From Puniceicoccales bacterium (GTDB taxonomy: Bacteria > Verrucomicrobiota > Verrucomicrobiia > Opitutales > JAIRKQ01): a DNA stretch of 44,945 nt. A program made the position numbers and the translations under genes. Of this stretch, positions 1 to 8,445 are shown piece by piece (the stretch's first letter is position 1; each line of letters opens with the position of its first letter). The notes beneath the pieces are model-generated. The model was not told where the DNA came from and made no database searches. It saw nothing but the letters and a program-made list of their open reading frames with translations. The DNA lies in the NCBI GenBank assembly GCA_031283685.1, contig JAITBI010000027.1, forward strand, positions 1 to 44,945. Reading direction: 5' to 3'.

Positions 1-43
1 CTTAGGTAACGTACACGCCGTCGTGGCGTTGTCAATGGCGGGC

Positions 44-119
<76 letters not shown>

Positions 120-164
120 GAGTTTAAAATTTAAATTTTATATAAAAGTAAAAAAGGAAACAAA

Positions 165-1355
165 ATGGCAAAAGAAACCTTCGAACGGAATAAGCCACAC
201 GTAAATGTTGGAACCATAGGGCACGTTGACCATGGAAAGTCAACGTTGACAACGGCTATATTAAAAGTGCAGTCGGACAAAAAGTTGGCTGAATTCAAGT
301 CCTACGCTGACGTTACAAAGGGTGGAACGGTTCGTGATTCTACCAAAACTGTTACGATTGCCGTATCGCATGTCGAATATCAGACGGAGCTTCGTCACTA
401 TGCCCACGTCGACTGCCCAGGACATGCCGATTTTGTCAAGAATATGATTACTGGAGCCGCCCAAATGGATGGAGCGATTTTGGTTGTTAGTGCCTACGAC
501 GGCCCCATGCCTCAAACCCGTGAACACATATTGCTTGCCCGCCAAGTAGGAGTTCCAAACCTGGTCGTGTTTTTAAATAAAGTGGACCTTTTGGATGATC
601 CGGAATTGCTTGATCTAGTCGAAATGGAAGTTCGTGAACTTTTGAATAAATATGAATATCCTGGCGATAAGGTCACCATTATTCGTGGATCTGCTCTGGC
701 AGCGCTTGAAGGTAAACCGGAAGGAGTTAAGGCCATTGGTGAGTTGCTAAATGCAATTGACAATGATATTCCAGAGCCCGTCAGGAACGTAGACATGCCA
801 TTTTTAATGGCCATTGAAGATGTTTTCTCAATTACGGGAAGGGGAACCGTCGCAACAGGTCGTATCGAACGTGGAACTATCAGAGTCGGAGAGGAAATCG
901 AAATCGTTGGATTACGCAATACGGTAAGAACCACATGCACTGGAATTGAAATGTTTCGCAAACTGTTAGATAAAGGGCAGGCCGGTGACAATGTTGGAAT
1001 ACTTCTGCGCGGTATTGACAAAGATGGTGTCGAACGGGGTCAGGTATTGGCCAAGATTGGGTCAATCCACCCGCATACAAAAGCAAAGGCTGAAATATAT
1101 GTCTTAACCAAAGATGAAGGGGGGCGCCATACTCCGTTCTTCAATGGATACCGTCCTCAGTTTTACTTTGGAACAGCCGATGTTACGGGTATTGTTAATT
1201 TGCCGGAAGGTAGGGAGATGGTAATGCCAGGAGATAATTTAGGCATAGAATTGCTTCTACAGAAACAAATAGCAATGGAAAAAGGACAACGTTTTGCTAT
1301 CCGCGAAGGGGGTCGTACCATAGGGGCAGGACGCATCACAGAGGTAGTAGCCTGA
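165..1355 (+). CDS. tuf: Translation elongation factor EF-Tu
   Basis: EF-Tu carries aminoacyl-tRNA to the ribosomal A site as a GTP complex. The 396-residue length is normal. The G1 loop GHVDHGKS is at residues 19-26, DCPGH at 83-87 with the catalytic His87, and NKVD at 138-141. Domains 2 and 3 are intact and the C-terminus ends in the usual [13 protein letters not shown] pattern. A Shine-Dalgarno AAGGAA lies before the ATG. The oddity is switch I: the near-universal RGITI is replaced by KTVTI (residues 61-65), and the preceding stretch KGGTVRDST replaces the usual APEEKA. Thr64, the Mg2+-binding threonine, is kept. The gene sits between tRNA-Thr and tRNA-Trp, upstream of secE-nusG. Confidence 0.98.
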   Translation: MAKETFERNKPHVNVGTIGHVDHGKSTLTTAILKVQSDKKLAEFKSYADVTKGGTVRDSTKTVTIAVSHVEYQTELRHYAHVDCPGHADFVKNMITGAAQMDGAILVVSAYDGPMPQTREHILLARQVGVPNLVVFLNKVDLLDDPELLDLVEMEVRELLNKYEYPGDKVTIIRGSALAALEGKPEGVKAIGELLNAIDNDIPEPVRNVDMPFLMAIEDVFSITGRGTVATGRIERGTIRVGEEIEIVGLRNTVRTTCTGIEMFRKLLDKGQAGDNVGILLRGIDKDGVERGQVLAKIGSIHPHTKAKAEIYVLTKDEGGRHTPFFNGYRPQFYFGTADVTGIVNLPEGREMVMPGDNLGIELLLQKQIAMEKGQRFAIREGGRTIGAGRITEVVA

Positions 1356-1430
1356 CAATATTTGAGAAAAGCCCGTATGCTACCTTGTCGTTTGAAAAAG
1401 AAATATGGTTAGTTAATTGTTTGAAATCAA

Positions 1431-1506
<76 letters not shown>

Positions 1507-1533
1507 AGGCTTTTCCTATAAAAAAGATGATAT

Positions 1534-1731
1534 ATGCTAGGGAAGACGAAACGTTTTTTTGCTGAAACACTGGACGAGCTCAAAAGGGCAGCCTGGCCTG
1601 TGAAAAAGGAATTGGGGAAATCTACCATCGTTGTCATAGTTGGCATGCTTTTGATTAGCTTTTATGTAAGTATAATAGATTTTTCACTATTTAATGTCGT
1701 AGATTTTATGATCAAATGCATTAGAGGTTAG
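1534..1731 (+). CDS. secE: Preprotein translocase subunit SecE
   Basis: SecE clamps SecY in the inner-membrane Sec translocon. At 65 residues this is the short, single-membrane-helix form. An amphipathic N-terminal helix (KRFFAETLDELKRAAWPVKKE) contains the family's EL+R..WP signature, followed by one transmembrane helix at about residues 33-53. It follows tRNA-Trp and precedes nusG with a gap of only 6 bases, the conserved secE-nusG pair. The Shine-Dalgarno is weak. Confidence 0.95.
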   Translation: MLGKTKRFFAETLDELKRAAWPVKKELGKSTIVVIVGMLLISFYVSIIDFSLFNVVDFMIKCIRG

Positions 1732-1737
1732 AATAGA

Positions 1738-2352
1738 ATGGATGATGAGACATTAGAAGAGCTTGAGACTGTGTTCGACGAAAAGATGTTGCTGCCAAAA
1801 TGGTTCGTTTTGCAAACATTATCAAACCAGGAAAGTAAAGTTAAGGATGCCATCCATATTCTCGAAAAGGAGCATAATTTTGAAGATATTATCCAGGAAG
1901 TATTAGTTCCGACTGAAAAAGTTACAGAAATAAAAAATGGTAAAAAGTATTCCCGCGTGAGAAAATTTTATCCAGGCTATGTTTTTATTAAGATGAAAAT
2001 GTATGACCCCAATGGCAAGTTTCTCGAAGAGCCATTTTCTCTTGTAAAAAATGTTCCAGGGGTTGTTAGATTTGTAGGAGATCGAAATCCCGTTGCATTG
2101 AAACAAGATGAAATTGACAACATTTTGGCAAAGGTTGAAGCCGCTAGCGGACAAAGCATTCCGAAGGTTGCCTATGACCTGGGCGAAATTGTAAAAATTA
2201 ATGATGGTCCATTTTTAAACTTGACAGGAACAATAGAAGGTATTGATACGGAAGAGGGTCGGCTACGCGTAAATGTTTCGATGTTTGGTCGTTCGACTCC
2301 AGTCGATTTAGAATTTTGGCAAGTTAGACGGTGTGCTGACGGGGAAAATTAG
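1738..2352 (+). CDS. nusG: Transcription antitermination/pausing factor NusG
   Basis: NusG binds the RNA polymerase clamp, stabilises elongation and links RNAP to Rho or to the ribosome. The 204 residues comprise a NGN domain (about 20-140, beginning KWFVLQTLSNQESKV and containing the FYPGYVFIKM motif) and a KOW domain (about 148-200, GEIVKINDGPFLNLTGTIEG). An acidic 20-residue N-terminal extension precedes the NGN domain. The gene lies directly between secE and rplK. Confidence 0.97.
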   Translation: MDDETLEELETVFDEKMLLPKWFVLQTLSNQESKVKDAIHILEKEHNFEDIIQEVLVPTEKVTEIKNGKKYSRVRKFYPGYVFIKMKMYDPNGKFLEEPFSLVKNVPGVVRFVGDRNPVALKQDEIDNILAKVEAASGQSIPKVAYDLGEIVKINDGPFLNLTGTIEGIDTEEGRLRVNVSMFGRSTPVDLEFWQVRRCADGEN

Positions 2353-2370
2353 AGTTTTTAGGAGTAAAAG

Positions 2371-2796
2371 ATGGCAAAGAAGGTTATCAAAGAGATAAAG
2401 TTGCAGTTGCCCGCCGGCGCTGCAAATCCTGCGCCTCCGGTTGGCCCAGCATTGGGAGCAGCCGGAATAAACATCATGGGTTTTTGCAAAGAATTTAATG
2501 CCAAGACAAAGGAGCAAAATGGAATGATTTTACCGGTGGTCATATCGGTTTATGCAGATAAAACATTCAGTTTTATTCTTAAATCTCCACCTGCTGCGGT
2601 CTTGCTCAAAAAAGCCGCTGGCATAGAAAAAGCATCAGGAGTTCCAAATCGCGACAAAGTCGGAAAGGTTACAATGGCCCAGATTATGGAAATTGCTAAT
2701 ATTAAAAAGGAAGATTTGAATGCCAATTCGATTGAGCAGGCGGCTAAAATAATTGAAGGAACGGCAAGAAGCATGGGAATTGAGGTCCTCAAATAA
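2371..2796 (+). CDS. rplK: 50S ribosomal protein L11
   Basis: L11 forms the GTPase-associated centre with 23S rRNA and the L10-L7/L12 stalk. The 141 residues are the family's standard length. The N-terminal domain shows the proline-rich [17 protein letters not shown] signature, and the C-terminal rRNA-binding domain ends in [11 protein letters not shown] clear AGGAG lies before the ATG. Its methyltransferase PrmA is encoded at 23537-24427 in this window. Confidence 0.98.
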   Translation: MAKKVIKEIKLQLPAGAANPAPPVGPALGAAGINIMGFCKEFNAKTKEQNGMILPVVISVYADKTFSFILKSPPAAVLLKKAAGIEKASGVPNRDKVGKVTMAQIMEIANIKKEDLNANSIEQAAKIIEGTARSMGIEVLK

Positions 2797-2804
2797 TAAA
2801 GTTT

Positions 2805-3497
2805 ATGAAAAAATCAAGCAAACGATATACTAAAGCGCTGGAAGTTTCCGACTTGGAGAGTGGATATTCCGTATCGGAAGCCATTGAATTGCTACAGAAA
2901 ATGCCAAAAACAAAGTTTGATGAAACCGTTGTATTGTCTGTCCACCTGGGGGTAGATCCAAAACAAAGTGATCAAATGGTTCGCGGGACTGTTTCATTGC
3001 CACACGGTAGTGGTCGGAGAGTAAAGGTGTTAGCGTTTACCGATGACCCGGCAGGTGCGTTAGCTGCGGGGGCTGACGAAGCAGGGCTACACGATATTTT
3101 ACAAAAAATCAATGACGGCTGGTTGGATTTCGATGTGGCCGTTGCAACAACGTCGGCCATGAAAGAGGTCCGTTCAGCTGCTAGGATTTTGGGTCCACGG
3201 GGTTTAATGCCCAACCCCAAGACCGGTACCGTTTCTGACGATTTGCCTTCTGCGATTCAAGCGGTGAAAGCTGGTCGGGTAGAATTTAAGATGGATAAAA
3301 CTGCTAATTTGGCAATTGTGGTAGGCAAACGATCATTTGATGGGTCAAAATTAATGGAAAATTGCGACGTAGCCATAGATGTTCTGTCGAAGATGCGTCC
3401 GGTAGATTTTCGCGGCAAATTTGTAGAATCGATGACAATAGCGGGAACTATGACGCCTGGCATTAGATTGTCACAGAAAATATTTGGAAAGTTTTAA
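2805..3497 (+). CDS. rplA: 50S ribosomal protein L1
   Basis: L1 forms the mobile stalk at the E site. The 230-residue protein shows the family signature GPRGLMPNPKTGTV and the two-domain layout. It starts 8 bases after rplK, so the pair is surely cotranscribed. In many bacteria L1 represses translation of the rplK-rplA message; I did not identify the mRNA target here. The 3' end of the gene provides the ribosome binding site of rplJ. Confidence 0.98.
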   Translation: MKKSSKRYTKALEVSDLESGYSVSEAIELLQKMPKTKFDETVVLSVHLGVDPKQSDQMVRGTVSLPHGSGRRVKVLAFTDDPAGALAAGADEAGLHDILQKINDGWLDFDVAVATTSAMKEVRSAARILGPRGLMPNPKTGTVSDDLPSAIQAVKAGRVEFKMDKTANLAIVVGKRSFDGSKLMENCDVAIDVLSKMRPVDFRGKFVESMTIAGTMTPGIRLSQKIFGKF

Positions 3498-3504
3498 GGG
3501 AAAA

Positions 3505-4017
3505 ATGAGAAACGAAAAGAAACTTTTGGTTGGAGAGATAGGGAAGCACCTTGACAAGTCGAGCTATGTATTTTTTACGGACTTTCGTGGCGTAACGGTT
3601 TCCGATGTTTCCAATTTGCGCCAAAAATTACGGCCGGAACAGGGCGAATTTCACGTTGTAAAAAAGTCCCTACTGAAAAAAGCAACGGAGGAGAGGTCAT
3701 TACCGATGCCGACAAGCGGCTTCGAAGGCCAAATAGCCCTCGTCGTTGGCGGGAAAAATCCTGCTGGAATAGCGAAATTGTTAAAGGAGTTTCACAAAAA
3801 TAGTAAGGAGGAAAAATTGGCGATGCGAGGTGGTTTGCTTGGCAGCAAGCTGCTTAGTTTACAAGATATAAGCATGTTGGCAGAACTTCCCGGAATGGAT
3901 ATTTTGCGTGCCCAATTTTTGGCACTGTTGAATACTCCAGTAACAAAATTGGTACGGACGATGGACGCTGTGCCACAGGGAATATTAAATGTGTTGCAGG
4001 CCAAAGCAAGATTATAG
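3505..4017 (+). CDS. rplJ: 50S ribosomal protein L10
   Basis: L10 anchors L7/L12 dimers to the ribosomal stalk. I chose the ATG at 3505, giving 170 residues beginning MRNEKKLLVGEI, because an AAGGG at 3496-3500 sits just upstream, overlapping the rplA stop codon. An in-frame TTG at 3484 would give 177 residues and overlap rplA, which is less likely. The body matches the family (FTDFRGVTVSDVSNLRQKLR; C-terminal helix for L7/L12 binding). Confidence 0.96.
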   Translation: MRNEKKLLVGEIGKHLDKSSYVFFTDFRGVTVSDVSNLRQKLRPEQGEFHVVKKSLLKKATEERSLPMPTSGFEGQIALVVGGKNPAGIAKLLKEFHKNSKEEKLAMRGGLLGSKLLSLQDISMLAELPGMDILRAQFLALLNTPVTKLVRTMDAVPQGILNVLQAKARL

Positions 4018-4107
4018 AATTTTTCAAAAAAATGAAACTTTGCTAGGAAAAGTGTTTCTTAAATGGCGTTTGGTGATGCCGCTAGCGAAATTTCGAAAGG
4101 AAAGAAA

Positions 4108-4497
4108 ATGGCAAGTATAACAAAAGAACAGGTAATAGATTGGTTAAGTGAACAGTCGGTATTGGAGATCGCTTCTTTAGTTAAAGACTTGGAGGCTAAA
4201 TGGGGTGTCAGTGCAGCAGCACCGGTAGCAGCGGTAGCAACCGTTGCAGCTACAGCTTCAGCGGATTCATCCACTGCGGAAGAGAAAACTGAGTTCGAAG
4301 TTGTGCTAAAATCAGCAGGCGATAAAAAGATTGAGGTCATCAAAGCTGTCCGTGAAGTCGCAGGACTTGGACTAAAGGAGGCTAAAGATCTTGTCGAAGG
4401 AGCTCCGAAGACCGTAAAAGAGGCGGTTTCAAAGGCCGATGCAGAGGAAATGAAGAAAAAATTAGAAGCTGCCGGAGCAACCGTTGAGCTGAAGTAG
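4108..4497 (+). CDS. rplL: 50S ribosomal protein L7/L12
   Basis: L7/L12 is the multicopy stalk protein that recruits translational GTPases. The ATG at 4108 gives 129 residues starting [13 protein letters not shown] and is preceded by AAAGGAAAG. A longer frame opens at 4063 but lacks a ribosome binding site. The protein has an N-terminal dimerisation domain, an Ala/Val-rich hinge (about residues 35-55) and the C-terminal factor-binding domain with the signature [20 protein letters not shown]. Confidence 0.97.
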   Translation: MASITKEQVIDWLSEQSVLEIASLVKDLEAKWGVSAAAPVAAVATVAATASADSSTAEEKTEFEVVLKSAGDKKIEVIKAVREVAGLGLKEAKDLVEGAPKTVKEAVSKADAEEMKKKLEAAGATVELK

Positions 4498-4503
4498 TTT
4501 TTT

Positions 4504-4560
4504 CCATGTGATTATTTTCAATCATATGATCTTTTTTGGGAAAAAGCTGTGGTCTTTTTT
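4504..4560 (+). terminator. Attenuator-like hairpins between rplL and rpoB
   Basis: CATGTGATT (4505-4513) and AATCATATG (4520-4528) form a nine-pair stem with one G-T wobble and a six-base loop, followed after two bases by C and six T (4531-4537). A second weaker AAAAAG/CTTTTT stem (4541-4560) follows with its own T-rich tail. A partial terminator at this junction is known in E. coli, where it lowers rpoBC relative to ribosomal protein expression. I infer the same role here; no folding energy was computed. Confidence 0.45.
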
Positions 4561-4583
4561 ATTGTATTTGGTATAGGTACAGT

Positions 4584-4663
4584 AAAGGAGGCTATGGTTG
4601 AATAGTTTATATAAAAATTTTGAGCGAATCATTACATCCTATGATGGACAAAAATCACGTTAG
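4584..4663 (+). promoter_or_regulatory. Strong Shine-Dalgarno and overlapping leader frame ahead of rpoB
   Basis: The best ribosome binding site in this region, AAAGGAGG at 4584-4591, does not serve any start codon in the rpoB frame. It is only 2 bases before an ATG that opens a three-codon frame (4594-4605). It is 6 bases before a TTG that opens a 21-codon frame (4598-4663), which overlaps the start of rpoB out of frame. rpoB itself would start at TTG 4620 or ATG 4641/4644. This could be leader-coupled translation or a chance arrangement. Confidence 0.35.
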
Positions 4664-7600
4664 TTTCGGAAGTTTAAAAGAAGTAATAACTCCACCTTAT
4701 CTTATTGAAGCACAGATAAATTCATTTAAAGAATTTTTACAGGCTGATGTGGAAGCGAAGGATCGGCAAGATGTTGGTTTAGAAGCAGTTTTCAGGCGAA
4801 CATTTCCCATCGAAAGCTATGATGGAACGGCCTCGTTGAATTATGTGTCCTATAGGGTCGCTCCAGCCAAATACTCGGAAGATTTCTGCATCAAGGAAAG
4901 TCGAACTTACGCTGCTCCATTGTTTTTGCGCCTAAAGCTTTCCACAGGTGAGGATTCGAGGGAAGAAGAAATCTACTTGGGTGAAATTCCGCTCATGAGC
5001 GAACGTGGTTCGTTTGTGATTAGTGGGACAGAACGTGTTGTTGTCAGTCAGCTACACCGGTCTCCGGGCATTTGCTTCGAAGTCTCCACTCATGCGACGG
5101 GGAAATTGTTACATGCATTCCGTATAATGCCTGATCGCGGAACCTGGATAGAGGTACAAAATGATCAGAATGACCTTTTGTATGTCTATTTGGATAGGCG
5201 TCGTAGACGCCGCCGATTCCTCCTGACGACTCTGCTGCGTGCGTTTGGTTATGGTTCGGACCGGGAAATATTGTCGGTTTTTTACAAACTCCAAGAGGTT
5301 AGCGTAGATCGGTTAATCAAAGAAGAGTTTTTGGTCGATATCGTTCTAACGGATGATGTAATAGACGTGGAACATGGCATCGTTTTAGCACGAGCCTACG
5401 AACCTTTGGGCAAAGGAACGCTAAGGAGTTTTATCGAAGCTGGCATTACCACCATCTCGGTCGTAAATGTTTCAGAAGATGGCGGGCTAATGATTCGGAG
5501 CCTGAAAAAGGATACGACGCGAAACGAAGAAGAGGCACTCTATGAAATTTACAGACATTTTAGGCCTGGCGAACCTCTAAATTTACAAAACGCACAAGCG
5601 TTTTTTGTTCGCAGTTTCAAGGATAGTAAACGCTACGATCTCAGCAAGATTGGAAGGTTCAAAATCAATAGTAAACTGGGATTGCATAAAGATTTAAATG
5701 ATACCCTGGTGGGCGTAGACGACATTGTGGCGGCAACAAAGTATCTGTGTTTACTTCGAGCCGGTGAAGGCGGTTCCATCGATGACATCGATAGTTTGGG
5801 CAGCAGAAGAATTCGAGGAGTCGGTGAACTCTTGGTTAATCAATGTCGCATTGGGTTAGCTCGTATGGAAAGGGTCATACGGGAAAAAATGTCGCTGCTA
5901 AATCAAAGCGTTGATATACTTTCAGCGCAAAAATTAATCAACGGGAAAATGCTAATGTCCGTCATTAGGGACTTTTTTGCACGGAGTCAATTATCTCAGT
6001 TTATGGATCAGATAAATCCACTATCCGAACTCACCCATAAAAGGAGACTGTCTGCCATTGGTCCAAGTGGTTTGAATCGGGATCGTGCTGGCATGGAAGT
6101 CAGAGATGTACACGCATCACACTACGGCAGAATTTGTCCAATTGAAACACCGGAAGGTCCAAACATCGGTTTAATCAACTCTTTGAGCACCTATGCGCGT
6201 ATAAACGATTTCGGTTTCATTGAAACCCCGTACCGCGTGGTAAATAATGGTCATGTTTCCTCCGATGTTGTCTACCTATCTGCGGATAAGGAAGAAAATA
6301 AATTGATCGCTCAGGCAAATTCTGACATCGACGAAAATGGCAATTTGACCGGGAAAATTACCGTGAGGAAATCGAGTGAGATTCTGGAGGTTGACCCGAA
6401 GGATGTCGACCTAATGGATGTTTCTCCAAAGCAGGTAATTTCCATTGCGGCCGGACTGATTCCGTTCCTTGAACATGACGATACCAGCCGTGCCCTCATG
6501 GGGGCTAACATGCAACGCCAGGGAGTACCATTGTTAATAACGGAAGCACCTCTAGTTGGAACCGGGATCGAGAAAAAATTAGCCTGTGATTCTGGACATG
6601 TGATTTTAGCAAAATCCGACGGTATTGTCGCCTCCATCGACGGAACAAGGATTATCGTAACCAAAGATGGGGAACTGCCGAACAATTTTAATGAATCCGA
6701 TGTCTCCCATGGAAAAAATATTCAAATCTATCATTTGCGTAAATATTGGAGATCTAACGCCTCCACATGCTTCAATCAAAAGCCGGTGGTAAGTAAAAAC
6801 CAAAAGGTGCAAGAAGGTGATATTTTAGCAGATGGGGCGGCGACTGATAATGGTATTTTGGCCCTAGGGAAGAACGTTCTTGTAGCATTTATGCCATGGA
6901 ATGGGTATAACTTTGAAGATGCGGTAATTTTAAACGAACGCATGATTCGGGATGATGTTTTTACATCGATTCACATAGAAGAGTATGAAGTATCTGCCCG
7001 CGATACGAAGCTCGGTCCTGAAGAAATAACAAGGGATATTCCAAACGTTGGGGATGAAGCATTGAAAAATCTAAGCAGGAATGGCATCATTAAGATCGGG
7101 GCTGAAGTAAAACCAGGAGATATTCTGGTTGGGAAAATTACACCAAAAACGGAAACAGATTTGGCCCCGGAGGAAAAACTTCTGCGGGCTATTTTTGGTG
7201 AAAAAGCAGCTGACGTTAAGGATTCGTCACTGTTGGCACCTGCAGGATGCTATGGAACTGTTATGGATGTGAAAATTTCTAGCAGGATAGACAATGAACG
7301 GGAAGATATTTCCGAAATAGAGTGCAAACGAAGAGTTAAAAAGACTAACGAGGAATTTCGTGCCCAGGCAGATATGATCCGGGATGACCTAACAGAAGCA
7401 TTTTCTAGTATTTTATTGGGAGAAAAAATTCCATTGGATATTATAGATAGCGATAGTGGAGAAGTGATTTTGCCAGCTAATAGAAAAATCACAAAAACAT
7501 TGTTGCGCAGATTAGCAGCTTGTGGAAACAATGTTAGGATGGCCGCATCCCCCGTTAGAACTAAGATTATGGAAATTATCGATGTATACCAAGCAAAGTT

Positions 7601-8426
7601 TGATGACTTGGAAAAAGAAAGGTTGCATAAAATTGTGGCCATTGAATCTGGAAACATCGATGACAGTGGTATCATTAAAAATGTTAAAGTGTTCGTTGCA
7701 AACAAACGAAAAATACAGGTCGGAGATAAAATGGCTGGTCGTCACGGTAATAAGGGTGTCGTTTCAAAGATTGTCAAATCGGAAGATATGCCATTTTTAG
7801 AAGATGGAACTCCCATCGACATAATATTAAATCCTCTAGGTGTCCCAGCTCGTATGAACGTTGGACAGGTTTTAGAAACACATCTGGGCCTGGTATGCAA
7901 AAAACTTGGCATAACGGTTTCAACTCCCGTATTTGATGGTGTTAAAGAAAATAAAATGCAAGAGCTATATGAACAAGCAAACTTACCGGTAGGCGGAAAG
8001 GTTGATTTATTCGACGGTTGTACGGGTAGAAAATTTGATCAGAAAGTAATGGTTGGCTATATTTATATGATGAAACTGAACCATCTGGTCGCCGATAAAG
8101 TCCATGCCCGTGCCGTCGGTCCCTACAGTCTGATAACACAACAACCGCTGGGAGGTCGTGCACAATACGGAGGGCAGCGGTTTGGCGAGATGGAAGTTTG
8201 GGCACTTGAGGCCTATGGCGCGGCCTATTCGTTACAGGAATTATTGACTGTCAAGTCCGATGATTTACAGGGAAGGACAAGGATCTACGAATCGATAGTA
8301 AAGGGGGACACATCTTTGGATGCAGGAGTTCCACAATCATTTAATGTTCTTGTAAAAGAGATGCAAGGATTATGCCTAGACATCAAGTTGGAGGACGATA
8401 GGCTATTGGACATGGAAAATTTTTAA
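4620..8426 (+). CDS. rpoB: DNA-directed RNA polymerase subunit beta
   Basis: This is one of the two catalytic subunits of RNA polymerase. Its 1268 residues are shorter than the E. coli protein (1342). The rifampicin pocket is intact around residues 456-480, with D463, H473 and S478 matching E. coli D516, H526 and S531. The PIETPEGPNIGLI motif and the C-terminal GGRAQYGGQRFGEMEVWALEAYGA block are present. The start is uncertain: TTG at 4620 gives the coordinates listed, while ATG at 4641 or 4644 gives an N-terminus (MDKNHVSFGSLKEV) closer to family length. It lies 20 bases upstream of rpoC. Confidence 0.97.
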   Translation: MSESLHPMMDKNHVSFGSLKEVITPPYLIEAQINSFKEFLQADVEAKDRQDVGLEAVFRRTFPIESYDGTASLNYVSYRVAPAKYSEDFCIKESRTYAAPLFLRLKLSTGEDSREEEIYLGEIPLMSERGSFVISGTERVVVSQLHRSPGICFEVSTHATGKLLHAFRIMPDRGTWIEVQNDQNDLLYVYLDRRRRRRRFLLTTLLRAFGYGSDREILSVFYKLQEVSVDRLIKEEFLVDIVLTDDVIDVEHGIVLARAYEPLGKGTLRSFIEAGITTISVVNVSEDGGLMIRSLKKDTTRNEEEALYEIYRHFRPGEPLNLQNAQAFFVRSFKDSKRYDLSKIGRFKINSKLGLHKDLNDTLVGVDDIVAATKYLCLLRAGEGGSIDDIDSLGSRRIRGVGELLVNQCRIGLARMERVIREKMSLLNQSVDILSAQKLINGKMLMSVIRDFFARSQLSQFMDQINPLSELTHKRRLSAIGPSGLNRDRAGMEVRDVHASHYGRICPIETPEGPNIGLINSLSTYARINDFGFIETPYRVVNNGHVSSDVVYLSADKEENKLIAQANSDIDENGNLTGKITVRKSSEILEVDPKDVDLMDVSPKQVISIAAGLIPFLEHDDTSRALMGANMQRQGVPLLITEAPLVGTGIEKKLACDSGHVILAKSDGIVASIDGTRIIVTKDGELPNNFNESDVSHGKNIQIYHLRKYWRSNASTCFNQKPVVSKNQKVQEGDILADGAATDNGILALGKNVLVAFMPWNGYNFEDAVILNERMIRDDVFTSIHIEEYEVSARDTKLGPEEITRDIPNVGDEALKNLSRNGIIKIGAEVKPGDILVGKITPKTETDLAPEEKLLRAIFGEKAADVKDSSLLAPAGCYGTVMDVKISSRIDNEREDISEIECKRRVKKTNEEFRAQADMIRDDLTEAFSSILLGEKIPLDIIDSDSGEVILPANRKITKTLLRRLAACGNNVRMAASPVRTKIMEIIDVYQAKFDDLEKERLHKIVAIESGNIDDSGIIKNVKVFVANKRKIQVGDKMAGRHGNKGVVSKIVKSEDMPFLEDGTPIDIILNPLGVPARMNVGQVLETHLGLVCKKLGITVSTPVFDGVKENKMQELYEQANLPVGGKVDLFDGCTGRKFDQKVMVGYIYMMKLNHLVADKVHARAVGPYSLITQQPLGGRAQYGGQRFGEMEVWALEAYGAAYSLQELLTVKSDDLQGRTRIYESIVKGDTSLDAGVPQSFNVLVKEMQGLCLDIKLEDDRLLDMENF

Positions 8427-8445
8427 CTAGGGAATTGGTAATACA

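Noticed and set aside
1-43. ACGCC/GGCGT hairpin before tRNA-Thr
   Set aside because: The stem has only five pairs and no T-run. It could be the end of an upstream element, but nothing is identifiable.
512-1021. Long minus-strand frames inside tuf, rpoB, rpoC, valS and prmA
   Set aside because: They have no ribosome binding sites, their composition reflects antisense of conserved genes, and each is fully covered by a recognised protein.
5985-6059. Ile465 in RpoB at the position of E. coli Asn518, in the rifampicin pocket
   Set aside because: This position varies naturally between phyla, and the main resistance positions (D516, H526, S531) are wild type, so resistance cannot be claimed.
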